From Spiroplasma_E sp902809815 (GTDB taxonomy: Bacteria; Bacillota_I; Bacilli_A; Mycoplasmatales; VBWQ01), in contig NZ_OZ034992.1 in the NCBI RefSeq assembly GCF_964030925.1, positions 496,001-560,000 of the forward strand: DNA of 64,000 bases, in the 5' to 3' direction. Shown here one piece after another: positions 40,716 through 52,690 of the stretch. The notes below the pieces were generated by a model. The model ran no database searches. It had not been told where the DNA came from and saw only the letters and a list, made by a program, of their open reading frames with translations. Made by a program: the position numbers and the translations under genes. Position 1 is the stretch's first letter, and every line of letters begins with the position of its first letter.

Positions 40716-41860
40716 GCCACTTGCCACTTAGCCACTTAGCCCTTTTTACTAGACCATTAATTTAAAAAACCTGAATGTATTCTAAAAACAATTGTGTTAT
40801 ATAATTAACACTAATTTTAACCTGAAAGGATTTTTATTAATGGATAAAATTAAACAAATAGCATTAGTAATTAACAAATTAAATATCAAAGAAAAAATTA
40901 AAATTATTGATGATTGTAAAAATCAATATTCAATTAGAAACCTATGTCAATATCTTCAATTAAACAGATCAACATATTACTTTTTAAAAAATAAACAAAA
41001 ACCTATTAAAAAAGAAGAAAATCATATTATTAAATGCAATCATAAATATCAAAAAATATGCCAACTTTTAATCGAATTTCATTCTACAAGAAAAGGCAGA
41101 ATTTATGGATATTTAAGAATTTTTTCAGCTTTTAAAGAGTGATTAAAACAAGAAAAAAATATCATTTTAAATATAGAATTATCAATAAAACAAATGCGAA
41201 AAATTATGAAAGAACACAATATTCAAGGATTAAAACAAACTAAAAATAACTATCCTAAAAACAAAAAAAATCCAAATAAGTGAATACCTACAATGGATAA
41301 AGTAAACAAAGATTATAAAAGTACAACCTCTTCAAATCAAATTTGATCAATGGACACTAAACAAATAAATACTAAAGAAGGATGATTATATCTTTTTGTA
41401 ATTATTGATTTTTATTCAAATAATGTTGTTAGTTATAATATTGCTCCTAATAAATCATATCAGGATTTAATTCTTCCTGCTCTTGAAAAAATCAACAAAC
41501 AATTTTCTTGAAATCAAGTAAAAAATGTTATTTTACATTCAGATAACGCCAACGAATTTTATTGTCAGGATATCACAAAATGAGCAGAGGATAAACAAAT
41601 AATTTTAAGCAAAAAACAACCTTATGATATTGGTGGTAATGTATTATCTGAAAACTGATTTTCTCATTTATCTCAAGAATGACTACCTAAAGGATCAAAT
41701 CAATATTTATCCATCAATGAAGCTATAAATGATGTAAATCAATATGTTATGTTTTATAATTATGAAAGAATACATTCTAAATTTCTAAAACCACCAATTT
41801 TACAAATTAAAATTTAGAATTTTATATCAAAAATGGTCCAGTAATTAAGGGCCAACCACC
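40716..41860 (+). mobile_element. IS3-family insertion sequence, copy c
   Basis: Left end GCCACTTGCCACTTA then a further GCCACTTA (three repeat units), right end GGGCCAACCACC. Sits between two IS5 left-part fragments in opposite orientation. Confidence 0.85.
40840..41817 (+). CDS. IS3-family transposase, single ORF (copy c)
   Basis: Same 325-residue intact protein as copy a, with full DDE core. Confidence 0.9.
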
Positions 41861-42522
41861 TTTTTTCTGAAAATTCAAGATTTGAATTTTTTAATATTTG
41901 AAAATCATGCACTTTACCATTATCAGCAAAAATATCAACAATTTTTTTATTAAAAAAATCATATACAATTTGAAATTTTATAGAATACATTCAACTTTTA
42001 CCAAAAAAATATTCTAACTGTAGTTTTTTTAGTTGGTCTTTCAATTTCAATCTCAGTTGAATCAATTAAATAAAATTGAAATTCATTTGAATTTTCTTGT
42101 TTTTTATCAATTTTTAATTTATATCTTTCTTTTAAAAATTGGTAATCTTTGTGGTTACTAAGTTTATTTTCTACTCAAGTAATATTTCGAAAACAACTTG
42201 ATGGGCTCATTTTAGATTTAATACTCATTTGAAAAAAAGTATAATATTCTTTTCAGTATAATAAAGTCATCATTAATCTTTCTTCTACTGAAAGTTTATT
42301 TTTTTCTAATTTTTCTATTTCAATTAATTTTTCTAACATTTCATTAAAATGAAAACGTTTTATACCAAAATATCTGTAAAATTCTTCATTTTTTAATTTT
42401 TTTAAATTTTCAAAAATCATTTTTATCAACACTTTTCTAAATTTATTGTTAATAACAAAATTATAAAATAAATTTTAAAATTATTAATTGACTTTTAAAA
42501 AATTTAATTACGGAATATGTCT
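41861..42522 (-). mobile_element. IS5-family fragment, copy 6 (left part, inverted)
   Basis: Runs from the left terminal repeat at 42522 into the second transposase frame (…LEFSEK) and is cut by IS3 copy c. It has a seven-A tract and an internal short deletion that removes the GRKN codons. Right flank ATT (42523-42525). Confidence 0.85.
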
Positions 42523-42556
42523 ATTGATTAGTGTATTTAATTTTTAGATTAAAATA

Positions 42557-43117
42557 TTAATTAGTAAAAATATAGTCTAATGGTATATCTCAATTATCGT
42601 GATTAATTATATAAGGAATTTTTTGAATAGCAAAACCAAGTCCTATTTTACTAAAGTTAAATTTATTTTTAGATAAATAACGATCGTAAAAACCTTTACC
42701 ATAACCAATACGATAATAATCTTTATCAAAAGCAATCAATGGTACTAACATACAATCAATTTGACTTCCTATAACTTTTTGGCAATTTAAACTTGGTTGT
42801 CCAATTTTAAAATCATTATCAAATAAGATATCGTTTCAACTATTAATAAAGTAAAATTCCAAATGCTCACCATTCATTCTTGGTAAACAAACTTGTTTTA
42901 GATTTTTTCATAATAATTCAATAATTTCTTTAGTTTCTACTTCATATGGTAAGGAATTATAAAGAGCAAATACATTATTTTGTTTAAAATAATGTGATTC
43001 ATTAAATTTATTGAAAATAATTTTATTTCACTTTTGATAATTATTTTTAGAAACATTTTTTAATTTTTTTAAATAAATGGTTCTTAAACTAATTTTATCC
43101 TTAATTTCCATTTCCAT
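42557..43117 (-). CDS. 5-formyltetrahydrofolate cyclo-ligase
   Basis: ATP-dependent conversion of 5-formyl-THF to methenyl-THF in folate one-carbon metabolism. Motif near the end: VPLIAFDKDYYRIGYGKGF and YDRYL, typical of the family (substrate and ATP site). Length 186, usual. The start overlaps the end of sufU (ATG 43117, or 43111 two codons later), so the two are co-translated. Confidence 0.88.
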
Positions 43118-43559
43118 TTTTTTCACATTCTTTCTCAATTATTTTATTAATACCATTAATACCAATAAGGGCACATTTAATTCGATTACGCTGTCTTGGT
43201 ACATTTTTAAAAGCAATCATATTTTCAATTATTTTATCATTAAATTGCTTTTCTGATAACATTGCTTGATAATTAATAATAATTTCTTTTATTTGTGATA
43301 TTGTTTTACCTTCAATTAAAATACAAAAAAGATCGGTTGCTGCAGTTGAAATAGCACACCCAATTCCAGTAAAGCGTGCGCTATTAATAACTTTATTTTT
43401 AATAGAAATTTCAACATGAAAATTATCAACACATGATTCATTGTTTTGATGATATGTCAAACTATTTGGTAAATTTTTAAAACCTTTATTTTTTGGATTA
43501 CTATAGTGTTCAACAATTAGTTTGCGATAATAGTCTTGATTGTTATTAAAAGAATTCAT
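43101..43559 (-). CDS. sufU: SufU-type Fe-S scaffold/sulfur acceptor
   Basis: Zn-containing partner that accepts sulfur from SufS. Conserved Cys are present: NESCVDNFHV, GIGCAISTAATDL, RIKCALIGING. Length 152, usual. Overlaps sufS by 14 bases; the pair is the classic SufS-SufU unit of mollicutes and firmicutes. Confidence 0.9.
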   Translation of the reverse strand: MNSFNNNQDYYRKLIVEHYSNPKNKGFKNLPNSLTYHQNNESCVDNFHVEISIKNKVINSARFTGIGCAISTAATDLFCILIEGKTISQIKEIIINYQAMLSEKQFNDKIIENMIAFKNVPRQRNRIKCALIGINGINKIIEKECEKNGNGN

Positions 43560-44829
43560 TTAAAAAATCTCCTCCTTCATTAATCCCTTTTTTTAAAGCT
43601 ATTACTAATAAGTCAATATCTTTTTTGCAATTGTATATGTAAAAACTAAGACGAATTGTTACTTCAGCGTTAATTATATTAGGTAATAATTTAGCACAAT
43701 AAGTTCCACTGCGTACGCATATATTTTGTGTTCCTAAAAAATTAGCAACATCTTGTGCAAATACTTTTTTAATATTAAATATTATGTTGCTACTATTGCC
43801 ATCAATATTATAAATTTCAATGTTATTTCCTAACTGCGCTGTTAATTGTTCAATTGCGTATTTTTTTAGTAAAATTTCATGATTTCTAATATTTTCAATA
43901 CCAATGTTTAATAAATACTTAATAGCTGCACCTAGCCCAAATACACCCGCAATATTTTGTGTTCCACCTTCAAAACGATAAGGACTATCTAATAAGTTAA
44001 ATTTACCATTTTCATAAATATCACCATTCATGCCTCCACCCAATATTAGTGGATCTAGCATATTTAATCATTCGTTTTTTCCTCAAAAGACACCGATTCC
44101 AGTTGGACCAAAAACTTTATGACCAGAAAATCCAAAAAAATCAATATTTCAATTTTTAACATCGGTTTTTATATGTCCTATTGATTGTGCACCATCTATT
44201 ATTACTAAAATATTTTTAAAAATTCAATTATCATTTTTAACATTTTTTTTACCATATTCTTTAATAAAATTAGTTAATGTTTCAGTATCATTTTCTATTG
44301 CTAAAGAATTATTAATATTTGCAAAAGCAACTATTCTAGTTTTAGGTGTTAAAACTTTTTTTAAATTTTCAACAGTAATGACTCCTTGTTTATTTGTTTC
44401 AATAAATTTTATTTTAATTTTTTTAGTTTGTATCAAACGATAAAATGGTAAGAGTAATGAGCTATGTTCTAAAGTGGTTAATAAAATTTCATCATTTTCT
44501 TGTAAATATTTTTCTAAGCCAAAAGCAATTTGATTATAAGCAAAAGTTGCTGAAGGACAAAAAACTATTTCGTTTTCGTTACTATTAATAAATTTACTAA
44601 TTGTTTTTCTAGTATCTTCAAATATATCATTTCCCTTAACAGCAAGTTGATAATCTTGACTATGTGGATTAATACAATATTTTTCATAATAATCCCTAAC
44701 AGCATCAATAACTATTTGTGGTTTTAGTGAAGAAGCCGCTGTATCTAAATAAACTAAATCAGGATTATTTTTAAAAAAGGGAAAATCAGTTTTAAAGGTA
44801 TTATCATTAATGTTTATTTTTTTATTCAT
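43546..44829 (-). CDS. sufS: cysteine desulfurase SufS
   Basis: PLP enzyme releasing sulfur from cysteine for Fe-S clusters and tRNA thiolation. Start ATG 44829 with GGAG. LDTAASSLKPQ early; the PLP lysine is in FFGFSGHKVFGPTGIG; the catalytic Cys is in CVRSGTYCAKLLP. Length 427 is slightly longer than typical. First gene of the sufS-sufU-cyclo-ligase operon. Confidence 0.92.
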
Positions 44830-45134
44830 ATTTACTCCTATATCATTACACCAAATATAATATACTTATACTAATGATTATACACTTAATTTTGTGCTAA
44901 TTTTCTTAAAATTAAAAAATGAATAAAATATTATTTGTGCACTATAAAGTAATAATATTTAAAAAAATTAATATTTTAAATTTTTTAAAATAAATAATTG
45001 GTAATTAGTTATTTCATTTTAAAATTAATTAGAAAAAACTATCCCTTAAATATAAATTTTATGTTAAGATATCTTAGTAAAATAAATTAAAAAATCTTTT
45101 TTTGCTATAGATTTAATTAAAAGGAGTGAATAAA
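44830..45134. other. intergenic between divergent units
   Basis: No gene seen. AAAAGGAGTGA at 45119-45129 is the ribosome site of the plus-strand lipoprotein operon. Promoters for both directions must lie here but none is clear-cut. Confidence 0.5.
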
Positions 45135-47174
45135 GTGCGCAATATTCTTGCCTTAGTTGCAGCTTTCACGTTATCATCAACATCAACTATGTCTATTATA
45201 GCTTGTAATAATTCAAATGAAAGAGGCACAACTAATGTTTTCGACTGAAATAGTGCTTTTATAGATACAAGTACTACGACTGACACCTTTTTTAATTACT
45301 TATTAAATAATCCCAATAGTGGATGAGGTAAAACATTATATACTGATATTAATCAATATATTAATCTTTCAATTTTAAAAAATACTCCAGAATATAAAGA
45401 TGATTATCTTGCTGCTTTGACAGCAGCTCAATCTGAGATGGAAAATAAAATAAAATCATTACAAGCAAAATATGGTCGTTCATGAGAAAAACAATGAAAG
45501 AAAGTATTGGGCGATGATGATGTTAATACTTACATTGATAATATTTTAAAAAAGAGTGCTTTAGGTATTATTCAACGTAGTTATGTTACTAGTAATTATA
45601 AGGATTATAAATACTACAATCAAAATGAAATTAATATTTGATTAAAGGATTTATGAGAACAAGTAAAGAGTGAAAACAATCCAAATGGTACTTATGATAG
45701 TGTACAACAATACATTAATGGTAAAACAAGTATTACTGATGCTGGTAAATATTCTAGCAAAATTTGAGTTGTTGCTAATGCCAATAGTTTAAATCCTGAT
45801 CTTACTGATTTTAAACAATTAGATGATGCTGTTAAAGCTGCTAAAACATGAACTGGTGTTAATATTAGTCTTCCTGTTGTAAAAACTAGTGATGATAAGA
45901 ATGATAGTAATTATGAAATAGATTCATACAATACTATTGATGGCTTATTAAGTGATAATCAATCTAAAATAGCTAAAGTAATGTTAAGAAATCAAGAATT
46001 AATTTGAACTCGTCAAATTGTTATTCCTTTTGATTCTACTGCTAAACCTTTACAAGAAAAGATTAGTGCTTCTCAGTTTTCTCAAAATAAAACTAAAATT
46101 AATGAAATTTTAAAGAATATTACTAATAATGGTTTTGATCAAACATTCACTGAAGAAAAAGGGGCCGCTACTACTGATGTTAGTAAAACTGGTGATTTAG
46201 GATTAATGGATATTACTAAATCTTCACAAGAGAATAGTCCTTTTTATTATTACTTATATCGTTATGTAACTAGTGCTGAAGGTGTTGGTAAAAATGTTGA
46301 TGGTATTCAACCATATAAATTAACACAATTTACTTCACCAACTGACAAGGAAAAGGGTTTAGATGACTTAATTCCTTATATAGACCGTGATACTATTAAA
46401 GATAAAGGTAAAGATGGTACTAGCCAATATAATGATTTAGTTTATATGAAAGATATAAAAGGACCACAACTTCCTGATGCTGCAGTTAATAATGGACCTG
46501 GAGTTGGCATTTTTATTGATACTGGTGGTATTCATTTTATTCAAACGCCAGGTATCACATATCAACAGCAAGACAAACCTAAAAGCGATGAATCAATTTA
46601 TAATATAATTAAAACATTTAAAAATCATAGAAAAGATACTTATCAGTGAAAAGACTTAGCACCGTTATCTGAGCGTCCAGGTGGATTATCTGATTCTCCT
46701 TATCTTGATTATTTACAAACTGGTTTTTTACTACAAAAATATACTCCAAATACAACTCTTACTTTTAATTTAAATGATGCATTAACAGCCTTTACTGGAG
46801 GTACTGGTAGCCTTGGTGATGCAACTTGATGAGATTATAATTTATACTTTAATAATAACTCGAGTTTAATTCATTGAAATTTACAGGATATATTTGGTTC
46901 AAGTCCTCTTGATCCAACTGATACGAAAATTAATAGCTTTGTTGAAAAAATGAAAAGTTGATTTGATAAAACTAAAGAAAATCGTTGAAACAATAGACAA
47001 GGTATTAATATTAATGCAACATTTAAGGATAATATTATAAAAACTAATAATACATGAGATGGCTTTACACAAGATGCACCAGTTGCTCGTATGGATACTA
47101 ATATTGCTAATTATCTAGATGTTGTTGGGAAACGAACATTATGATGATATGATCCAAGTATCATTAGTTCTTAG
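45135..47174 (+). CDS. large lipoprotein (679 aa)
   Basis: GTG start at 45135 after AAGGAG. N-terminal lipoprotein signal with lipobox SIIAC at residues ~21-25 followed by NNSNERG. The rest is extracellular, Asn/Asp/Trp-rich, without membrane spans; Trp mostly as TGA. Ends WWYDPSIISS. Belongs to the large surface lipoproteins typical of spiroplasmas. 16 bases upstream of a second one, so they form an operon and perhaps a complex. Confidence 0.75.
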
Positions 47175-47190
47175 ACGGGAGGTATAAAAA

Positions 47191-48906
47191 ATGAAAAAGA
47201 TAAAAAAGATTTTACCATTATTAACTTCAGTTACTCTTTTATCTGGCCCTGTATTATTATTAGTTGCTTGTGATAATGAACGTGATATGAGTAATTTACC
47301 TAGTGGTAAAATTCCTGATGATTATAAAAATCGTGTATTATTTAATTTTTTAGGAGTAAATTTTAATGAAACGATTTCTGCTCAGTTTAAGAATACTTAT
47401 TCACAAGGTCTTGATTTTATTTTAAAAGATGTTGAAGGAACAATCGCTCAGCAAAAATTTTATGAATTTTTTCATAAGAAACTTCATTATAGTGAAGACA
47501 CAAAAAATGCAGATGGTACTACTGCAATAATGGGAGAAGCCAATAAAGCTTTTATAAAACTTAAAGATGATTTAGGATTAAGTTTATTAACTCAAAAGTA
47601 CTTAAGTGGTATTAATACAGCCAATTCACTAGATAAAGTATCAGCAGCAGATAATAATGAGTTATTATTTCAAAATCAAAGTTGACATCAGGATGGTACA
47701 AGTAAATTTAATTATCAAAATGTAGATTTTTATAAAGAAAAAAATAAAGATACTGGTAAAGTTAATGATCCTGATCAAATATTTACTCCTGATAGTTTAT
47801 ATAAAGATTATGGTGATAAAGATGCTGCTTTTGATGAACAATTAGCTGCCATTGCTAAACATCCAGATGATAATTATAGTAATGAAATTGGTAAATTATT
47901 ACCAAATGATGCTAAAAAATGAAATAGTAGTGCTGGTATTAATAAAACACAAAAAAGTCTTTCTGGTACTGATATTCCAACTTATTCAAAATATTTAAAA
48001 CGTTTCCAATGATGATTACGTTTTCGTTATCAACAATATTATCAATATGAAATTTTACCAGCATTAAATCAAACTTTATTTACAATGTCTTATATTTTAG
48101 ACAATATTGTTGATATTAAAGATAATGAAGCAGGTAAACCTATAATTTCAACCCAAACAAATAACCTTTACATAAGTCAATTACAAGATACTACTGGTTG
48201 ACAAAAGAGTAACTATAATGTAAATTGAAACTTTACTACTGATTTAGCAAATGCGCAAAGCATTGATAAAAAATGAAATAGTAGTCCTTCTGAACCTCCA
48301 AAGTGAGAGTCAATTGTTAAAGATGATGATTCAGGAAAAGGAAAAACTTTAAATTCTGATTTTTTTACTCAATTAACAAGCGGTAATGCCTCAACTATTA
48401 GTGAAATTGATCCTAATTTTGGTGCTAATGGTTTCTTAAGTACTGCAACTAATAATCAATTGGCTGCAGGTTGAGTATCTAATGGTGGATTACATTACAC
48501 TACGAATAATAATATTGCTACATTTACTTACTCTGCTCCTATTTATTTCCTAAACCTTCTACAAAATTTAGATTTTAGTTTTTTAAGTAATAAAAACGAA
48601 GGCTGAGTTCCAGAAATTAGTAATTTAATTCATTCATGAAACATTAGTGGTAATGCTAGTCTTGAGACAGATTTCTCTAAATATATAAGGGGTGATGGTA
48701 AGGAAAGCACTATTACCCAAGAAACAAAGTGAAATATATTTTGACAAATGTTATATTCTATATCTGCTAGTGATTCTGCAACTAAAGATTCACCAGCAGC
48801 TGAAAACTTTAAAATCGCTGCCCAAAATTTATTTCCAACATATATTCCAAAAAATAATATATATGAAGAAGAGTTTTGAAATAAGGTAAAAGAGTTTTAT
48901 CCATAA
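47191..48906 (+). CDS. lipoprotein (571 aa)
   Basis: ATG 47191, GGGAGG upstream. Signal MKKIKKILPLLTSVTLL, lipobox LLVAC near residue 27. Then a hydrophilic surface domain ending EEFWNKVKEFYP. Same general style as the gene before it. Closed by a strong terminator. Confidence 0.75.
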
Positions 48907-48914
48907 TAATACTT

Positions 48915-48959
48915 AATATTTTAAAAAACATATACTAAGTATATGTTTTTTAAAATATT
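48915..48959. terminator. long hairpin terminator
   Basis: Nearly perfect palindrome centred on ACTAAGT, arms through CATATAC/GTATATG into AT-rich flanks. Confidence 0.8.
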
Positions 48960-49004
48960 AGAATAATTTAAGTTATACTTATAAAGTAAGTTGAGGTGAA
49001 ATAT

Positions 49005-49424
49005 ATGACAAATAAAGCATGCATTTTTTGTACAATTATTAAAGATACAAATAACTTAATTTTTGAAGATACAAATACAGCAGCATTCATGGATATCAAT
49101 CCTGTAACTAAAGGGCACATTCTAGTAATTCCAAAGCAACATTTTGAAACTTTTATTGATACTACACCTAAAATAGTGAGCGATGTTAGTATCACAACTC
49201 ATAAAATTGCTAATTTGCTAATAAAAACTATTCCCGAAATTAAAGGATTTAATATTTTAACTAATAATGGTAGCGAAGCATTTCAAGAAGTATTTCATTA
49301 TCATGTTCATATTATTCCAAAATATATTCGTGAAAAAGGGTTTTTAATTAATAGGACAAAAGAAAATGTTACAATTGATGATATTAATAATCTTAAAAAA
49401 ATACTAAAATCACAATTAATGTAA
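49005..49424 (+). CDS. HIT family hydrolase (139 aa)
   Basis: ATG 49005 with GAGGTGA upstream (an in-frame GTG at 48996 is within the ribosome site). CIFCTII is the zinc-like start of the Hint group, and the histidine triad HYHVHIIP lies near residue 100. Acts as nucleotide phosphoramidase/hydrolase (AMP-lysine type substrates). Length normal. Confidence 0.9.
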   Translation: MTNKACIFCTIIKDTNNLIFEDTNTAAFMDINPVTKGHILVIPKQHFETFIDTTPKIVSDVSITTHKIANLLIKTIPEIKGFNILTNNGSEAFQEVFHYHVHIIPKYIREKGFLINRTKENVTIDDINNLKKILKSQLM

Positions 49425-49448
49425 AACAAATATTTAAGGAGGAAAAAA

Positions 49449-49811
49449 ATGAAAAGTCTTAAGTTATTAACTTTACCTAAAATATTAATGCTAATTGGTG
49501 CTGTATGAATTATTGTTTTTAGTTTATTGTATGCAGCGGGAGTTATAACTTATAGTTTCTATGGCTGAAATGAAAATGGAGCTACATTAGTTATAATAGG
49601 TATTATTTATATTCTAATACCATTTTCTGTTAAACCCGGATTATGATCAAGACTATGAGCACTATTTATATCATTTCTTTCAGTTATAATAGTTATTGGT
49701 TTATTTGTTGGCAAAGATGTAGATTATAAGTCAACATGAACTTATATTAATGCTTTACCACATATTATCATGGCGTTTGGTTCTATTTTATGAATATTTA
49801 ATAGTAAATAA
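49449..49811 (+). CDS. four-span membrane protein (120 aa)
   Basis: AAGGAGG before ATG 49449. Four helices (ILMLIGAVWIIVFSLLYA; TLVIIGIIYILIPF; WALFIFSFLSVIIVI-like; LPHIIMAFGSILWIF). No family recognised. Just downstream of the HIT gene, same strand. Confidence 0.6.
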
Positions 49812-49836
49812 GTCATAAAATAATTATTAATAACTT

Positions 49837-49872
49837 AAAATATTGGACAATATATTGTCCAATATTTTTTTT
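49837..49872. terminator. perfect 14-bp terminator
   Basis: AAAATATTGGACAA (49837-49850), TATA, then the complement to 49868, then T-run. Confidence 0.85.
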
Positions 49873-50114
49873 ATAATTTTGGTTGAAAATAGTATTAAAC
49901 CAATTTTTAATAAATAATTAATAATATTGTTAGAGTTTATTTTCAACATAAATAATAAGAAAAAAATATTATAATAGTTATTATTATCAAATTTTATAAA
50001 AATTATTAATTGATGAGTGGCATAACTACCTTTTTGTTTTCATCAAAAAAGCATTTTTTATTAATGATGCTATAATTTTAAGCATTAATAAAAAAAGATA
50101 AAGGAGATTGAGAT
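49873..50114 (+). other. intergenic, promoter-like only
   Basis: No gene seen. A TATAAT occurs near 50069 (GCTATAATTTTAAGC), followed by AAGGAGA at 50101; a plausible promoter for the small zinc protein. Confidence 0.45.
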
Positions 50115-50237
50115 ATGAAAAAAAGAAAAGTGTTACATTGTTCAAGTTGTAATAAAGAAATTAATGGTAATGATTTAGCTTCAAACTCAAAAACAGCAAG
50201 AAAAATTATGAAATGCCCAGAGTGTGCTAATCAATAA
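50115..50237 (+). CDS. small zinc-ribbon protein (40 aa)
   Basis: AAGGAG 9 bases before ATG 50115. MKKRKVLHCSSCNKEI… and MKCPECANQ: two CxxC pairs. Compact zinc ribbon of unknown role; intact. Confidence 0.6.
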   Translation: MKKRKVLHCSSCNKEINGNDLASNSKTARKIMKCPECANQ

Positions 50238-51388
50238 TTTTTTGATTATTAATAAAATTTATACTATTATCAATAGCCATTATCAACTAATTTTAAAAAT
50301 TTTTACTGATTGTTTTAGAAATCTAAAACAATTTTCATCTTAATTGTTAATAAAACAAATTAGAATTAAAAACAATACTAGTCTATATCTATTGATATCA
50401 AAGGCAAGAATATAAAGAACTTATTTCTGAAATCAAAATATGGAGGAGTATTATATGTCTAAAAAAAATAAAAATTCAAAAATTATTGCTGGAATAATTA
50501 GTTCTGCGGTTTTAATTGGTGGTGCAACTACTGGTATTTTATATAATTCTGAAATGGAAGAAAATATTGAAGAAGAAATTGAAATTGAAAAGAAAAAAAA
50601 CTTAGAAATAATTTTTCCTAAAGGAAAAAGAAATTTAGGTAAAATTTATATTGGACAAGACATAACTACTATAAATGATGATGAAAAAGTAAAAAAAGAA
50701 ATTATAGATATTTTTAGTAATAAATATAATATAGATGTAACTAGTTTGGAAATTAAAATTGTTACTAATCAAAATGAAGCAATAATTACTTCAATAAATG
50801 AAGATATCTATATTGGAACAGTAAAGCTTAAGTATAGTCCTAATAGATCTTTTGTAACGTTAGATTATATTGTTCCTGATTTGAATATAAGAGATAAACA
50901 AGTTCCTACTTACTCTTATCAACATCATCAAGAAATTTTATTTGGAAAAAATGATATTTTAAATGATAATGAATTTAAAAATTTACCTGCTGTAAATGAT
51001 TTTATTAATATTTTAAATGAACAAGTTAAATTTAAAGCAAGTGAAGAATCAAATAATGCTTTTAAAAAGTTAGAAAATAATAATGATAATTTTAAAGATT
51101 TTGAAGATTTAAAAAAACAATTTAATGATCATCATCTTTTATTTGATGGCAAAATTGATTTTGAATCATTTATTAAAACAATTAGTAATTATCATATAAA
51201 TGCAAATATTGATGAATTAAAAATAGGAATATGTCGGTTTTATAATATTTTAACTCAATTATATGGAAAAAATAATGTTTTTAAAATGTTAGAAAAAATT
51301 GAATTAGATCAAAAGTTGTGAGAACAATCTAAAAATAAATATGTCAGGAGAAGCATATTTTGGTTCTTGTAATGATAATATGTGTAAT

Positions 51389-52518
51389 GGTGGTTGGCCC
51401 TTAATTACTGGACCATTTTTGATATAAAATTCTAAATTTTAATTTGTAAAATTGGTGGTTTTAGAAATTTAGAATGTATTCTTTCATAATTATAAAACAT
51501 AACATATTGATTTACATCATTTATAGCTTCATTGATGGATAAATATTGATTTGATCCTTTAGGTAGTCATTCTTGAGATAAATGAGAAAATCAGTTTTCA
51601 GATAATACATTACCACCAATATCATAAGGTTGTTTTTTGCTTAAAATTATTTGTTTATCCTCTGCTCATTTTGTGATATCCTGACAATAAAATTCGTTGG
51701 CGTTATCTGAATGTAAAATAACATTTTTTACTTGATTTCAAGAAAATTGTTTGTTGATTTTTTCAAGAGCAGGAAGAATTAAATCCTGATATGATTTATT
51801 AGGAGCAATATTATAACTAACAACATTATTTGAATAAAAATCAATAATTACAAAAAGATATAATCATCCTTCTTTAGTATTTATTTGTTTAGTGTCCATT
51901 GATCAAATTTGATTTGAAGAGGTTGTACTTTTATAATCTTTGTTTACTTTATCCATTGTAGGTATTCACTTATTTGGATTTTTTTTGTTTTTAGGATAGT
52001 TATTTTTAGTTTGTTTTAATCCTTGAATATTGTGTTCTTTCATAATTTTTCGCATTTGTTTTATTGATAATTCTATATTTAAAATGATATTTTTTTCTTG
52101 TTTTAATCACTCTTTAAAAGCTGAAAAAATTCTTAAATATCCATAAATTCTGCCTTTTCTTGTAGAATGAAATTCGATTAAAAGTTGGCATATTTTTTGA
52201 TATTTATGATTGCATTTAATAATATGATTTTCTTCTTTTTTAATAGGTTTTTGTTTATTTTTTAAAAAGTAATATGTTGATCTGTTTAATTGAAGATATT
52301 GACATAGGTTTCTAATTGAATATTGATTTTTACAATCATCAATAATTTTAATTTTTTCTTTGATATTTAATTTGTTAATTACTAATGCTATTTGTTTAAT
52401 TTTATCCATTAATAAAAATCCTTTCAGGTTAAAATTAGTGTTAATTATATAACACAATTGTTTTTAGAATACATTCAGGTTTTTTAAATTAATGGTCTAG
52501 TAAAAAGGGCTAAGTGGC
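51389..52518 (-). mobile_element. IS3-family insertion sequence, copy d
   Basis: GGTGGTTGGCCC at 51389 and TAAGTGGC at 52518. Only a single heptamer at the left end, giving the shortest copy (1130 bp). Confidence 0.9.
51432..52409 (-). CDS. IS3-family transposase, single ORF (copy d)
   Basis: Same 325-residue intact protein as copy a. Confidence 0.9.
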
Positions 52519-52620
52519 CCTGAACAAAATCGTGATCTTGGATGAGAAAAATTAGATAAATTTTTTCGAATAGATTTACTTAAATTATTATAATAACAAA
52601 AAATATATCTTTATAATCAT

Positions 52621-52650
52621 AATAAGGACAAAGTTTATTTTGCCCTTATT
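52621..52650. terminator. hairpin terminator
   Basis: AATAAGGACAAA (52621-52632) and TTTGCCCTTATT (52639-52650), one mismatch; between converging genes. Confidence 0.6.
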
Positions 52651-52690
52651 ATTAATTTTGTTTATTAATTAAAAATTGTAAATAAAGTTA

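Larger units (their letters stand above)
50455..52593 (+). pseudogene. membrane-anchored protein, frameshifted and interrupted by IS3 copy d
   Basis: ATG 50455 with GGAGG. N-terminal helix (KIIAGIISSAVLIGGATTGI) then a long soluble, acidic region. The frame stops at TAA 51370-51372, but a neighbouring frame from about 51340 reads MSGEAYFGSCNDNMCN up to the IS and resumes after it as PEQNRDLGWEKLDKFF… to TAA 52591-52593. So one frameshift plus the IS insertion broke a ~350-residue protein. No family recognised. Confidence 0.6.
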
